A stretch of DNA of 64,000 bases from Bacteroides ilei (GTDB lineage Bacteria > Bacteroidota > Bacteroidia > Bacteroidales > Bacteroidaceae): positions 1 through 64,000 of the forward strand of contig NZ_LT635803.1 in NCBI RefSeq assembly GCF_900128495.1, given 5' to 3'. Positions 9,723 to 19,116 of the stretch are shown piece by piece. The notes beneath the pieces were generated by a model. The model was given only the letters and a program-made list of their open reading frames with translations, was not told the origin of the DNA and made no database searches. How positions within the stretch are numbered: the first letter of the stretch is position 1; each line of letters begins with the position of its first letter. The position numbers were made by a program, and so were the translations under genes.

Positions 9723-9836
9723 ATGAATATGATGAAACTATCAATTGTAGTTGCTTTTATTTCCATGTCAGAGCACTCTGAAAGTACCCATGTGGTTTGG
9801 CTGGATAAAGTGAGCGATGAAGAATACAACCGTTGA
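9723..9836 (+). pseudogene. Small relic ORF, possible signal peptide joined to a cupin-like tail
   Basis: Thirty-seven codons: a short hydrophobic start (MNMMKLSIVVAFISMS) runs straight into EHSESTHVVWLDKVSDEEYNR and stops. The second half looks like the end of a longer enzyme; related Bacteroidota cupin-domain proteins carry similar WL-K/P-VSDEEY text, from memory. The hydrophobic part contains the 14-base copy of the inverted-repeat arm (9749-9762), so the join may be a recombination scar. Assignment is tentative. Confidence 0.4.
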
Positions 9837-9867
9837 TATAAGAGATTTTTTGATACAAAATAATAAT

Positions 9868-10431
9868 ATGGAAGATATTTTCAAGAAAGACTTGTCGGGA
9901 GAAATGGTTTCTCCCAGCGAACCGGGATATGACAAATTAATCGATGCAATCTGGGATACCATGAAGTTGGCGAACGAGTTGAACACCGGCTGGCATACGC
10001 CCGAAGCAGTACGTGATTACCTCTCTCGAATTACAGGCCGTAAGATTGATCCGTCGGTCACGCTGTTACCTCCGTTTTATGTAGATTACGGAAAGAACAT
10101 CCGCATAGGGAAAGGTTGCTGGATACAGCAGGGATGCACTTTCTTTGACCGGGGTGGCATCACGTTGGGTAATGATGTGTTCATCGCCCCGAAAGTGAAT
10201 CTTATCACTATCAATCATGACCCCAATCCTGACAATCGCAGTGCAACTTACGGACGCCCCATTGTTATTGAAGACAAAGTATGGGTAGGCATCAATTCTA
10301 CCATCCTGCCCGGTGTGACTATTGGTTATGGTGCCATTGTCGGGGCAAATAGTGTAGTGACACACGATGTCCCGCCTATGACGGTAGTAGGTGGCAATCC
10401 TGCGAAAGTAATCAAGGAAATAAAACGCTAA
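9868..10431 (+). CDS. Maltose/galactoside O-acetyltransferase-type hexapeptide transferase
   Basis: A 187-residue left-handed beta-helix acetyltransferase. An N-terminal helical cap (MEDIFKKDLSGEMVSPSEPGYDKL) precedes hexapeptide repeats from about residue 70, with the acceptor/CoA site pattern ITINHDPNPDNR (catalytic His) and the closing PAKVIKEIKR. It uses acetyl-CoA to acetylate a small molecule, often a sugar, in the cytoplasm. An in-frame ATG at 9817 would add 17 residues that overlap the preceding relic; the start at 9868 matches the family opening better. Confidence 0.85.
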   Translation: MEDIFKKDLSGEMVSPSEPGYDKLIDAIWDTMKLANELNTGWHTPEAVRDYLSRITGRKIDPSVTLLPPFYVDYGKNIRIGKGCWIQQGCTFFDRGGITLGNDVFIAPKVNLITINHDPNPDNRSATYGRPIVIEDKVWVGINSTILPGVTIGYGAIVGANSVVTHDVPPMTVVGGNPAKVIKEIKR

Positions 10432-10442
10432 GAAGAAAGGAT

Positions 10443-10535
10443 ATGGAAGACAACAAACAAAGAAATATCAGTTGCAGGGGATTTCTGAAGGCGGTGACAT
10501 TGATTGGGGCTGCCTTTTTGAGGTTTCGGTATTAG
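10443..10535 (+). pseudogene. Truncated Tat signal-peptide ORF
   Basis: Thirty codons reading MEDNKQRNISCRGFLKAVTL and then a hydrophobic segment before a stop. The layout is a twin-arginine signal (expected S-R-R-x-F-L-K) in which the first arginine is Cys (S-C-R-G-F-L-K). Intact neighbours of this type in Bacteroidota are often Tat-exported aldo/keto reductases, so this is probably the start of a lost reductase. The mutated motif and the missing body indicate a dead gene. Confidence 0.6.
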
Positions 10536-10577
10536 GCTTGGGGGTAATTCGACCGTAACTGAGAAAAATAGACAGAT

Positions 10578-11612
10578 ATGAATAAATTTCTTTTTACAGG
10601 AGTATTATGTGTGACATTTGCCACGGCATCTGCACAGACGGTGGATGTCCATACCCACATCATCATTCCTGAATACATGGAAGTACTGAAGGCTCATGGG
10701 GCGGAATTGGAAGAGACGTTTCCGCTGCCTGAGTGGAATGTACAGCGTCACATTGCTTTCATGGACAATGCCGGTATCCGTACTGCTGTGCTGACTATGC
10801 CTGCCCCACAACCGTATTATGACGATGTAGAGGAAAGTGCTGAATGTATCCGCAGAGTGAACGAGGTTTCTGCTGAAATAAAACAGCGATACCCGAAAAG
10901 GTTCAAGTTCTGTGCCGCATTGCCGTTGCCCGATGTGGATGCCGCCATACGGGAAGCAGTGTATGCACTTGACACACTAGGAGCGGATGGCGTGAAACTG
11001 GCAACGAATAGTCGTGGACAGTATTTGGGAGATGAAGCATTAGATCCGCTGATGGAGGTCCTGAACGAACGTCACGCTGTCATTATCATCCATCCGCACC
11101 GCCCTACACCTTATCCGGAGAAAATCATAACCACTGTACCGCTGGCGATGTACGAATATCCGGCGGAGACTACCCGTGCCGTGGTGAATATGTTGGCGCG
11201 AAATGTATTGGTGCGTTATCCAAATCTGAAAGTGGTCGTACCTCATTGCGGGGCGTTCCTTCCGTTGGCTTTACCTCGCATGAAATCCATTCTCCCGGCC
11301 ATGGTCGGTCAGGGTTATATGCAGCCGATAGATTGGGATGGTAACCTCTCACACCTCTACTTCGATCTGGCGGGTAGTCCGACCATAGAAGTCTTGCGTT
11401 CGTTGCTCACTATTACCACGCCTGATCACATTTTTTACGGTTCAGACTATCCTTATCTGCCAGACGCCGTACTCAAAGCCAACCTGCAAAGGCTGAAACA
11501 GACACTCGCTTCGGACGATGAACTTGCCGGATATGCCGACCTGATTCTGTGGAAGAATGCAGAAAGCCTGTTTGTCAAGAATGTAGTTTCTGGCAGTATT
11601 CCGACGGAGTAA
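10578..11612 (+). CDS. Exported amidohydrolase family protein (Amidohydro_2)
   Basis: A 344-residue TIM-barrel metal-dependent hydrolase with an N-terminal signal peptide (MNKFLFTGVLCVTFATASAQ, likely cut after A-S-A). The metal motif DVHTHII is followed by IIHPHRPTPYP, VVPHCGAF and the late metal-binding Asp in FYGSDYPYL. The family includes aminocarboxymuconate-semialdehyde decarboxylase and related (de)carboxylases; the substrate here is unknown. Its last 38 bases overlap the end of the convergent AraC gene. Confidence 0.85.
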   Translation: MNKFLFTGVLCVTFATASAQTVDVHTHIIIPEYMEVLKAHGAELEETFPLPEWNVQRHIAFMDNAGIRTAVLTMPAPQPYYDDVEESAECIRRVNEVSAEIKQRYPKRFKFCAALPLPDVDAAIREAVYALDTLGADGVKLATNSRGQYLGDEALDPLMEVLNERHAVIIIHPHRPTPYPEKIITTVPLAMYEYPAETTRAVVNMLARNVLVRYPNLKVVVPHCGAFLPLALPRMKSILPAMVGQGYMQPIDWDGNLSHLYFDLAGSPTIEVLRSLLTITTPDHIFYGSDYPYLPDAVLKANLQRLKQTLASDDELAGYADLILWKNAESLFVKNVVSGSIPTE

Positions 11613-12489
11613 TACCCTCCTGTTTCTTGAACATGCGGCTGAAGTGTTGAGGATATTCAAAGCCGAGCCTGTCAGATACCTGTGATACGTTTTCTCCGGT
11701 AGCCAGCCCGTTTTTGGCAAGCTGGATGACGAACCGACGGATGTGATTGCTGGCCGTGTCGCCAGTGGTCTTCTTGATGACATCGCCGAAATAATTGGGT
11801 GACAGGCACAACTTGTCAGCACAATATTGTACGGTAGGTAGGCCGAGAGTAAGCTGTAGCTTGTCTTCAAAATAATCATGAAGCAGATGGTTGAAGCGGA
11901 CGAGAATGTCAGAGTTCTCAATCTTACGGGTCAAGAACTGACGATTGTAAAACCGTTGGCAGAAGTTGAGCATCAGTTCGATGTAACCTACAAGAATGGC
12001 ATTCTGGAGTTCGTCCGTTTTCTTGCATAGTTCGTCTTGTATCTGGCACATGAGAGAGACAAGCATGTCATGCTCTTCATCCGTCATGTGCAGGGCTTCA
12101 TTGACACGGTAGTCGAAAAAGGAATACTCTCTGATGCGTCTTTCAAGAGGAAAGCCGTGTAGCAGGTCTGGGTGGAAAAGTAAGGCCCAACCTGTAATTG
12201 ATACACGTTCGCCGTTGTCTTCCTTGCCTCCTACCTGTCCGGGAGCTACGCACAGCAGCGTGCCCTTGTTGTAGTCATACTTACCACATCCATAATCCAA
12301 GTCTACATCCGCATCGTCTCTGAGAAATAGTCCGTATACGTTATAATTGTTCAGGCTGTGACGTATGGGGGACACCTTGGCGTAGTCTACTATGCAGACC
12401 AACGGATGTCTCACTTCGCATCCAAGATAACTTCCGTAGTCATTTACATTCTTTACTTTTAATATTTTGCTCATATTTTTCTCATTCAT
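11575..12489 (-). CDS. AraC-family transcriptional regulator
   Basis: A 304-residue protein with an N-terminal cupin-like sensing region (about 1-180) and a C-terminal double helix-turn-helix (about 200-300: TVQYCADKLCLSPNYFGDVI and VSQVSDRLGFEYPQHFSRMF, ending GITPSEYCQK). This is the usual AraC/XylS design for an activator responding to a small molecule. It faces the 12634 gene and the aldo/keto reductase divergently and runs convergently into the amidohydrolase, so it likely controls this oxidoreductase neighbourhood. ATG codons at 12489 and 12474 are both possible starts. Confidence 0.88.
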   Translation of the reverse strand: MNEKNMSKILKVKNVNDYGSYLGCEVRHPLVCIVDYAKVSPIRHSLNNYNVYGLFLRDDADVDLDYGCGKYDYNKGTLLCVAPGQVGGKEDNGERVSITGWALLFHPDLLHGFPLERRIREYSFFDYRVNEALHMTDEEHDMLVSLMCQIQDELCKKTDELQNAILVGYIELMLNFCQRFYNRQFLTRKIENSDILVRFNHLLHDYFEDKLQLTLGLPTVQYCADKLCLSPNYFGDVIKKTTGDTASNHIRRFVIQLAKNGLATGENVSQVSDRLGFEYPQHFSRMFKKQEGITPSEYCQKLHS

Positions 12490-12601
12490 ATCCGTACAAA
12501 AATAAATTGTTTAATTGATAATATTTTACTTAGATTGTAAATTCTGTAAAAATGGTACAGTTTACCAACTTATGGTTACAGAATCCTTGCATTATCCTAT
12601 G

Positions 12602-12609
12602 TAATTTTG
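12602..12609 (+). promoter_or_regulatory. -7 box (TAATTTTG) in the AraC/12634 divergent gap
   Basis: Matches TAnnTTTG, 25 bases before the ATG at 12634. The gap from 12490 to 12633 is AT-rich and holds a probable binding region for the AraC protein, but no clear repeat was found. Confidence 0.45.
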
Positions 12610-12633
12610 TATCAGATAAAAATAGAAATTAGG

Positions 12634-14052
<1,419 letters not shown>

Positions 14053-14082
14053 TCCTTAGTATGTACGGAACGGCGTGAATTT

Positions 14083-14410
14083 TTGAAGAAATACATCTGT
14101 TTCGACTGTGCTTTCAAGCAGGTAGAGCCGTGCCGAGCCTGCAATAGTTGTGGCATGAACGGACCTTGCATCTTTAACGATGACTTTCAGGAACTCCGGC
14201 CTCGCCTGATTGAGGCGGATATGGTGTATTTGCTACGCCGACACCTCCAAGAAAGAAGCAGAACCGATGTTGGTGCATTACCATATGCTGATGGATTATT
14301 TCGGATGGACAAGCGTGGGTGAAGTGGTGGCATCGGGAGTCTGGACGGCAGGCAGTGTCCAGCATACAGTCTATCCTCAGCAAGCCTATCAGTTAGGCAA
14401 GAGTCTATAA
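14083..14410 (+). pseudogene. Iron-sulfur flavoprotein / NAD(P)H oxidoreductase relic
   Basis: Two fragments of a flavodoxin-fold NAD(P)H oxidoreductase. The first (14083 to about 14225) carries a Cys cluster EPCRACNSCGMNGPCIFNDDF and ends at EADMVY. The second, in another frame (about 14237-14410), gives EAEPMLVHYHMLMDYFGWTS and ends QAYQLGKSL, the usual C-terminus of the family. The middle of the enzyme (FMN-site loop and dimer region) is deleted, and no full start is present. It sits between the aldo/keto reductase and the carboxymuconolactone decarboxylase gene. Confidence 0.75.
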
Positions 14411-14428
14411 CCTTTTGATTATTGAAAT

Positions 14429-15580
14429 ATGAGAAAAGTAATAAGTATAATTGCCCTCGTGTTGGCAGGTAGCCTGTCCATGATGGCACAGACAGTAAAC
14501 AACAGTATGAATAGGGTAGAAGTATGCAAGCAGAATTATCACACGTTATTTGGCGGTGAAGCCTTGACCGGGCATGGTACTGATCCGGAAATGATGGACA
14601 TTCTGCAGAAGTTTATCTTCGGTGAAGTGTTCCAAACGGGTAACCTTACCTTGAAACAACGCGAGATGATTACCTGTATCACCCTTGCTACCATGCAGAC
14701 GCTCCCTCAGCTGAAGGCTCATGCGGGAGCGGCACTCAATGTGGGAGTAACCTCTGAAGAGCTGCGTGAAGTGATGTATCTCACTGCACCTTTCATAGGT
14801 TTTCCTAAAATGTTGAATGCCGTGGCCACGGTGAATGAAGTGTTTAAAGAGCGGGGTATCTCCCTGCCGTTGGAAAAGCAAGGTACGGTGACGGAGGAAA
14901 CACGTCATGCAACAGGCAAAGCCATTCAGGACAAGCTTTATCCCGGTGGTATCGCTTCGGTGATGGAAGGATTGCCCAATGAAATGGGACGGAATGTGGC
15001 ACAATTCCTTACGGATTATTTCTTTGGTGAGATATATAGCCGAGGCGCAATCGATTTACAGACACGAGAATTGCTTGGATACTGTGTGTTAGCTACCTTG
15101 GAAGCTGAAAGCCAGCTCCGTTCGCACTATCACGGAAATATCAATGTGGGCAATACGCCTGAAACATTGACTGCTGCTGTCATCCAGTGCTTACCTTATA
15201 TCGGTTTTCCGGCTGCCATCAAAGCATTGCGCATTATTAAGGAAGAATATACCAAGCCGGTTTCTGCCGAAAATAACCTGGTGCGCCTGTCAAAGATTAC
15301 CGTTGATCCGACCCGGTTGGATGCCTACAATGCTTTCCTGAAAGAGGAGATTGAAGCCTCGATGCGGTCGGAGTCGGGTGTATTGACACTCTATGCCACT
15401 GCTGAGAAGGAGATGCCCTATAAAATAACTATCCTTGAAATCTATGCCGACCGTGCTGCCTACGAGAGTCATCTGAAAACACCGCATTTCCAGAAGTATA
15501 AACAGGGTACACTTTCAATGGTGAAGGAATTGGAACTTGTGGACGTGAAGCCACTGATACCGGGATTGAAAATCAAATGA
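14429..15580 (+). CDS. Exported carboxymuconolactone decarboxylase-like protein with monooxygenase-type tail
   Basis: A 383-residue protein: signal peptide (1-about 20, ending MMAQT), two carboxymuconolactone-decarboxylase-like helical domains (about 45-135 and 175-270; each with an F-G-E-x-F/I-Y motif and a later IGFP motif), and a C-terminal ferredoxin-like antibiotic-biosynthesis-monooxygenase domain (about 280-370, with ESHLKTPHFQKYK). Neither CMD domain shows the CxxC peroxidase pair of AhpD. Such proteins sit next to flavodoxins and aldo/keto reductases in Bacteroidota, as here, but their reaction is unknown. Confidence 0.84.
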   Translation: MRKVISIIALVLAGSLSMMAQTVNNSMNRVEVCKQNYHTLFGGEALTGHGTDPEMMDILQKFIFGEVFQTGNLTLKQREMITCITLATMQTLPQLKAHAGAALNVGVTSEELREVMYLTAPFIGFPKMLNAVATVNEVFKERGISLPLEKQGTVTEETRHATGKAIQDKLYPGGIASVMEGLPNEMGRNVAQFLTDYFFGEIYSRGAIDLQTRELLGYCVLATLEAESQLRSHYHGNINVGNTPETLTAAVIQCLPYIGFPAAIKALRIIKEEYTKPVSAENNLVRLSKITVDPTRLDAYNAFLKEEIEASMRSESGVLTLYATAEKEMPYKITILEIYADRAAYESHLKTPHFQKYKQGTLSMVKELELVDVKPLIPGLKIK

Positions 15581-15601
15581 CATGATTAGAATAATATATT
15601 T

Positions 15602-16222
15602 ATGAACAAAATTATTATGACATTAGCGGCAGTAATGACCATGAGTCTTGCTGCCTGCGCACAAAACAAAGGAGAAAATCGTATGCAAAACGAACATAAA
15701 TCATTGGTTGTATATTTTTCTGCTACCGGTACAACAGCCCGGGTAGCCAGGATGATAGCGGATGTTACTGACGGTGCCTTGTATGAAATTGTGCCACAGC
15801 AACCCTATACGTCCGATGACCTGGATTGGAACGACAGACAGTCGCGGAGTTCGGTGGAAATGAACAATCCTCAGGTACGTCCGGAAGTAAAGGAAACAAA
15901 TATAGATGTCGGTGATTATGATGTGGTTTTCATTGGCTATCCTATCTGGTGGGATCGGGCTCCGCGAATAGTCAATACATTCATTGAGAGCCATGACCTG
16001 AAAAATAAAATGCTCATCCCTTTTGCTACATCTGGAGGAAGCGGAATAAATAATAGCGTAAAAGAATTAAAGAATACATATCCGAACTTGAAATGGCAGG
16101 ACGGTAAATTGTTGAACGGTAGTAGCCGGAATAGTATCCAGAATTGGACTAACGACGTAATGGTAAGCATACTATTTCCCGCCACGACAATTTTATCGGC
16201 TGTTTTTCAGCCGATAAAATAA
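15602..16222 (+). CDS. Flavodoxin-like lipoprotein with IS-altered C-terminus
   Basis: A 206-residue exported flavodoxin. The signal ends LAACAQNKG (lipid Cys at about 19). The FMN loop is YFSATGTTARVA; DYDVVFIGYPIWWDRAPRIV and FATSGGSGINNSVKEL follow. An IS66 element has inserted after codon 187: the last 19 residues (VSILFPATTILSAVFQPIK) are encoded by the element, replacing a native tail of Lys-Gln-Leu-stop that is still readable to the right of the element (18919-18930). The fold should be complete, so the product may still work. The neighbour at 9036 is a paralogue. Confidence 0.87.
   Translation: MNKIIMTLAAVMTMSLAACAQNKGENRMQNEHKSLVVYFSATGTTARVARMIADVTDGALYEIVPQQPYTSDDLDWNDRQSRSSVEMNNPQVRPEVKETNIDVGDYDVVFIGYPIWWDRAPRIVNTFIESHDLKNKMLIPFATSGGSGINNSVKELKNTYPNLKWQDGKLLNGSSRNSIQNWTNDVMVSILFPATTILSAVFQPIK
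16190..16220. terminator. Hairpin at the left end of the IS66 element
   Basis: A 13-bp perfect stem (ATTTTATCGGCTG with CAGCCGATAAAAT) around a five-T loop, just past the tnpC stop. It can end the transposase transcript and also shields or ends the flavodoxin transcript, whose new stop codon lies at its right edge. Confidence 0.7.
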
Positions 16223-16249
16223 AAATGTCCGCGAGAAAATATTTTTGTT

Positions 16250-18028
16250 TTAACATTCCGGTTTATAAAAACATGGCAGAAGAGTCTTCTTGTCGCAGAC
16301 CTTACCATGAAGAATACATTCAAACAAGTGCTTCAGGTAATCTTGAGGGTCTATATCGTTCAACTTACAGCTTTCTATCAGCGAGAAGATGAATGCCGAG
16401 TTTTCTGCCGCATCCTCACTGCCGATATTCATACAGTTTTTGAGCAGCAGCTTTACAGGTTTCATCCTTTGCTCACAGAGGTTGTTCGATATTTCCGCTG
16501 CACCGTCCTTGAGGATATTTTTCAGGGATTTCCACTGGTTTAACGTATAGTTCACAGCCTTTCTCATCAGTTCGTTTGCCATGAGTTTGGTATCCTGCAT
16601 CATCATGACCACCTTATGATGGATACGTTCAAGAATCGGTCCTGTAAGTTTAAGTCTTTTTTCCTTAATCTGCTCACCGCTGAGTTTCATTGTGCGGAAC
16701 AAGTCTTCATTTCTGAACATATCACCGATAGGGTCTATTATATCCATCGCAGTTCTGTCTGAAGGCAAGGCATCAACCCACAACCTCCTGCAGTGCGTCC
16801 AGCATCCTATGTGAAGCACCTTTGAGGCTTCTCCGTCAAACATCCTGTAAACCGTATATCCGTCAGTGGATATGGTTCCCATAAAATATTCCAGGAACGA
16901 CTTTGCCGTATCGGAAGACCTGCTGCCGTTGTTATAGTGATAATAGACCATCTTTATATGCTTTGCAAAGAAAGCCCATAAGTACTTTCTCCTGTAAGCC
17001 TTACCTTCCGGTGTTTCAACTCCAACGAGTTCGGTAGTCTCATCAACCATAAGGTATTTTGCCCTCTGTACAAACTCCTTGAATGCATCTCCGATAAATT
17101 CCTTTAGTTTGGCGATTCCGTTATGGATATAGCTGTTCAGCGTGGTGTTGCTTATATGGATACCTTCTCTTGCAAGCAGCCTTATCTGTCTATTTTCAGG
17201 CATGCTGAAGTCATATTTCAGACAAAGCAGACGGGCAAGCAAATCAGGGGAGAAGATTCCTCCAAGGTTTTTCAAGGGATGCTCCATGGTGCTTGTGAAA
17301 GTGCCGTCTGCAAGCTTTACCCTTGCCACCTTGTACACATGCTCCACGTTATGAGCCCTTACATGTTCTACAACCCTGTATTCCCACACATCAGGCATAC
17401 CGTTGCGGTTCATAAACCTTGCACCTTCAGGAAGCTGATAATAGTCTTCTATTTCATGAACAACTACCTTATCCACCTTCAGCCTGGTCTTTTCTGCACG
17501 GGGAGCTGTTTCCTTTTTCCTTGAAGGCCTGCAGTTCTGTGCAGGTACGTTACCGGAAGAGGTATTGCTGCCAGTACCGTTACCATCTGCCTTATTATTA
17601 TCATCTTTCTTATCAGAGCCGTCATACTCGGACTTCTCCATCGCAGACTTGTCAATGTTACGGTTGTTCAGCAGCCTTCTTTGCTCGGAGGTACGGCCGA
17701 AACGATGTTTCCTGCTATCCTCAAGCTGAAGCCTGAGATTGGATATCTCATTTGCCAGCATCATGTTCACCTCGTCTTTTGCCTCAAGCTGCTTTCTCAT
17801 AAGTTCTATTTCTTTCCTGTAATGTTCAACCGTGGTTGATTGCTTTTCGAGGGAATCTTTGAGATCATTGATTGTATCAATCAGAGCCTTTGAGTTCTCC
17901 CTGTTGGATTTTTCAATAGACTCAAGCCTCGCAATCAGTTCTTTATTCTGTTTGCGGAGCCCTGCCTTTTCTTCATTCGCCAGACCCAGCTGGCAGCAAA
18001 GTAACTCGTATGCTCTTTCATCAATCAT
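16250..18028 (-). CDS. tnpC: IS66 transposase TnpC
   Basis: A 592-residue DDE-type transposase of the IS66 family. An N-terminal coiled coil (about 15-110) is followed by a basic linker, then the catalytic core containing YLMVDETTELVG, STDGYTVYRMF, HIGCWTHCRRLWVDAL and a late DGAAEISNNLCEQRMKPVKL (the E-x-R/IDNN-like region). The C-terminus has the family's DPQDYLKHL text. Longer than many IS66 TnpC proteins (about 510-530) but unbroken. Confidence 0.92.
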   Translation of the reverse strand: MIDERAYELLCCQLGLANEEKAGLRKQNKELIARLESIEKSNRENSKALIDTINDLKDSLEKQSTTVEHYRKEIELMRKQLEAKDEVNMMLANEISNLRLQLEDSRKHRFGRTSEQRRLLNNRNIDKSAMEKSEYDGSDKKDDNNKADGNGTGSNTSSGNVPAQNCRPSRKKETAPRAEKTRLKVDKVVVHEIEDYYQLPEGARFMNRNGMPDVWEYRVVEHVRAHNVEHVYKVARVKLADGTFTSTMEHPLKNLGGIFSPDLLARLLCLKYDFSMPENRQIRLLAREGIHISNTTLNSYIHNGIAKLKEFIGDAFKEFVQRAKYLMVDETTELVGVETPEGKAYRRKYLWAFFAKHIKMVYYHYNNGSRSSDTAKSFLEYFMGTISTDGYTVYRMFDGEASKVLHIGCWTHCRRLWVDALPSDRTAMDIIDPIGDMFRNEDLFRTMKLSGEQIKEKRLKLTGPILERIHHKVVMMMQDTKLMANELMRKAVNYTLNQWKSLKNILKDGAAEISNNLCEQRMKPVKLLLKNCMNIGSEDAAENSAFIFSLIESCKLNDIDPQDYLKHLFECILHGKVCDKKTLLPCFYKPEC

Positions 18029-18115
18029 GATATAAAGGTACGAAAAATCAAGCAGTTACGCAAACTTTTTATCAATTATTTTTGCATTATTTTATTGATA
18101 ATCAATGCATTAATA

Positions 18116-18460
18116 TTACTCTTTAGGACTGACATACATCTTGTCGACTACAATACTCTCCGTAAGATAGGCCATGTCCGACCATTGTATCCGGTAGCAT
18201 TTGGAGACCTCATCAAACACCGGTTTCTTGAATCTCCCCATGATAGGACGTTTCTCGTAAAGCACATAAAAACCACGTTCGTAATGAAGTATCTTCACGA
18301 CCTTGCGGTTACGGGACATGAACATATATACATTGGATGCATCACTCGGGTCAAGTGACATATCTTCCCTTATACTCTCACACAGACGGAAGATTCCTTT
18401 CCGCAAATCCACATTACCGTTGAACAGGTAATAGTTCAGGTTAGCACTCAGTCCAAGCAT
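18116..18460 (-). CDS. tnpB: IS66 accessory protein TnpB
   Basis: A 114-residue protein with the family signature NLNYYLFNGNVDLRKGIFRL and NVYMFMSRNRKVVKILHYE. TnpB is required for IS66 transposition, though its activity is not known in detail. It lies two bases after tnpA and 87 bases before tnpC. Confidence 0.92.
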   Translation of the reverse strand: MLGLSANLNYYLFNGNVDLRKGIFRLCESIREDMSLDPSDASNVYMFMSRNRKVVKILHYERGFYVLYEKRPIMGRFKKPVFDEVSKCYRIQWSDMAYLTESIVVDKMYVSPKE

Positions 18461-18461
18461 A

Positions 18462-18830
18462 TCATCCTATCATTTTATTAAGCAACAGACTCAAATCAAG
18501 AACTGTGGTGTTTCTCAGAAACAGTGTCGCTCCGGATGTCAATTGCAGTTTTACCCACTTAATCGGAGATTCACCTTCAGGCTGTTTCACTTCCAACTTT
18601 ACAGTTGGACTGTTGCAAGGCTTGCCGGTTATCTGGACTTTGGCAACCTTAGGTTGTTCTACATGAACAGTCTTGCCTAACTTCTCGCTCCACAGTTGAT
18701 GACGCTGCCAGTTCATGAACTTGTCGTAGTTTACTCCATAATCAGCACAGAACTCCCGAAGATCCTTGGTCTCGCTGCATAACTGATAGAGGTCATATAC
18801 CTCCTGATAGTTTACTTTTTCTTTCGCCAT
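18462..18830 (-). CDS. tnpA: IS66 accessory protein TnpA
   Basis: A 122-residue DNA-binding accessory protein with an N-terminal helix-turn-helix (VYDLYQLCSETKDLREFCAD) and a basic middle part. The ATG at 18830 (MAKEKVNYQEVYD) is preferred to one ten codons upstream, since the added residues are not family-like. Confidence 0.85.
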   Translation of the reverse strand: MAKEKVNYQEVYDLYQLCSETKDLREFCADYGVNYDKFMNWQRHQLWSEKLGKTVHVEQPKVAKVQITGKPCNSPTVKLEVKQPEGESPIKWVKLQLTSGATLFLRNTTVLDLSLLLNKMIG

Positions 18831-18939
18831 AATCATTGTTGTTATTTGGTTATGGCGCAAAGGTAGGTTTGTGAATAATGTGCGTCAAGGCGGAAAATAG
18901 TATGGTTACGACGTAATGAAGCAATTATAAAATATAAGA

Positions 18940-19116
18940 ATGACGTTTGGAATAGGGACTCAAGAGATAATCTTTATTGTATTGATTGTCTTGCTGCTTT
19001 TCAGTGGCAGGGTACTGTTCTTGGGGCATTGCTCGGTTCATTATAAACGGGAGCATTGTTCGGCCGTTGAAATGAGACGATTCAGTTCCAATAGTTTTTC
19101 TATCAGCGGTGCGTAA
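18940..19116 (+). pseudogene. tatA: TatA N-terminal fragment
   Basis: The ATG at 18940 begins MTFGIGTQEIIFIVLIVLLL-FSG, a very close match to the single transmembrane start of Bacteroidota TatA (which continues with G-K-K-I-P-E-L and an amphipathic helix). Here the sequence changes abruptly after residue 23 to unrelated residues (RVLFLGHCSVHYKREHC) and stops at 58 codons. The essential amphipathic helix is missing, so it is a relic. Its 3' part overlaps the end of the convergent hydrolase gene (19041-19116). It starts 9 bases after the original flavodoxin stop codon at 18928-18930. Confidence 0.7.

Larger units (their letters stand above)
16163..18909. mobile_element. Complete IS66-family insertion sequence
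   Basis: A 2747-bp element with matching ends: the left begins GTAAGCATACTATTTCCCGC and the right, reverse-complemented, begins GTAACCATACTATTTTCCGC. A 9-base direct repeat GACGTAATG flanks it (16154-16162 and 18910-18918); 8 bp is usual for the family. It carries tnpA, tnpB and tnpC on the minus strand, all apparently intact, so it may still be mobile. It lies in the last codons of the flavodoxin gene. Confidence 0.93.
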
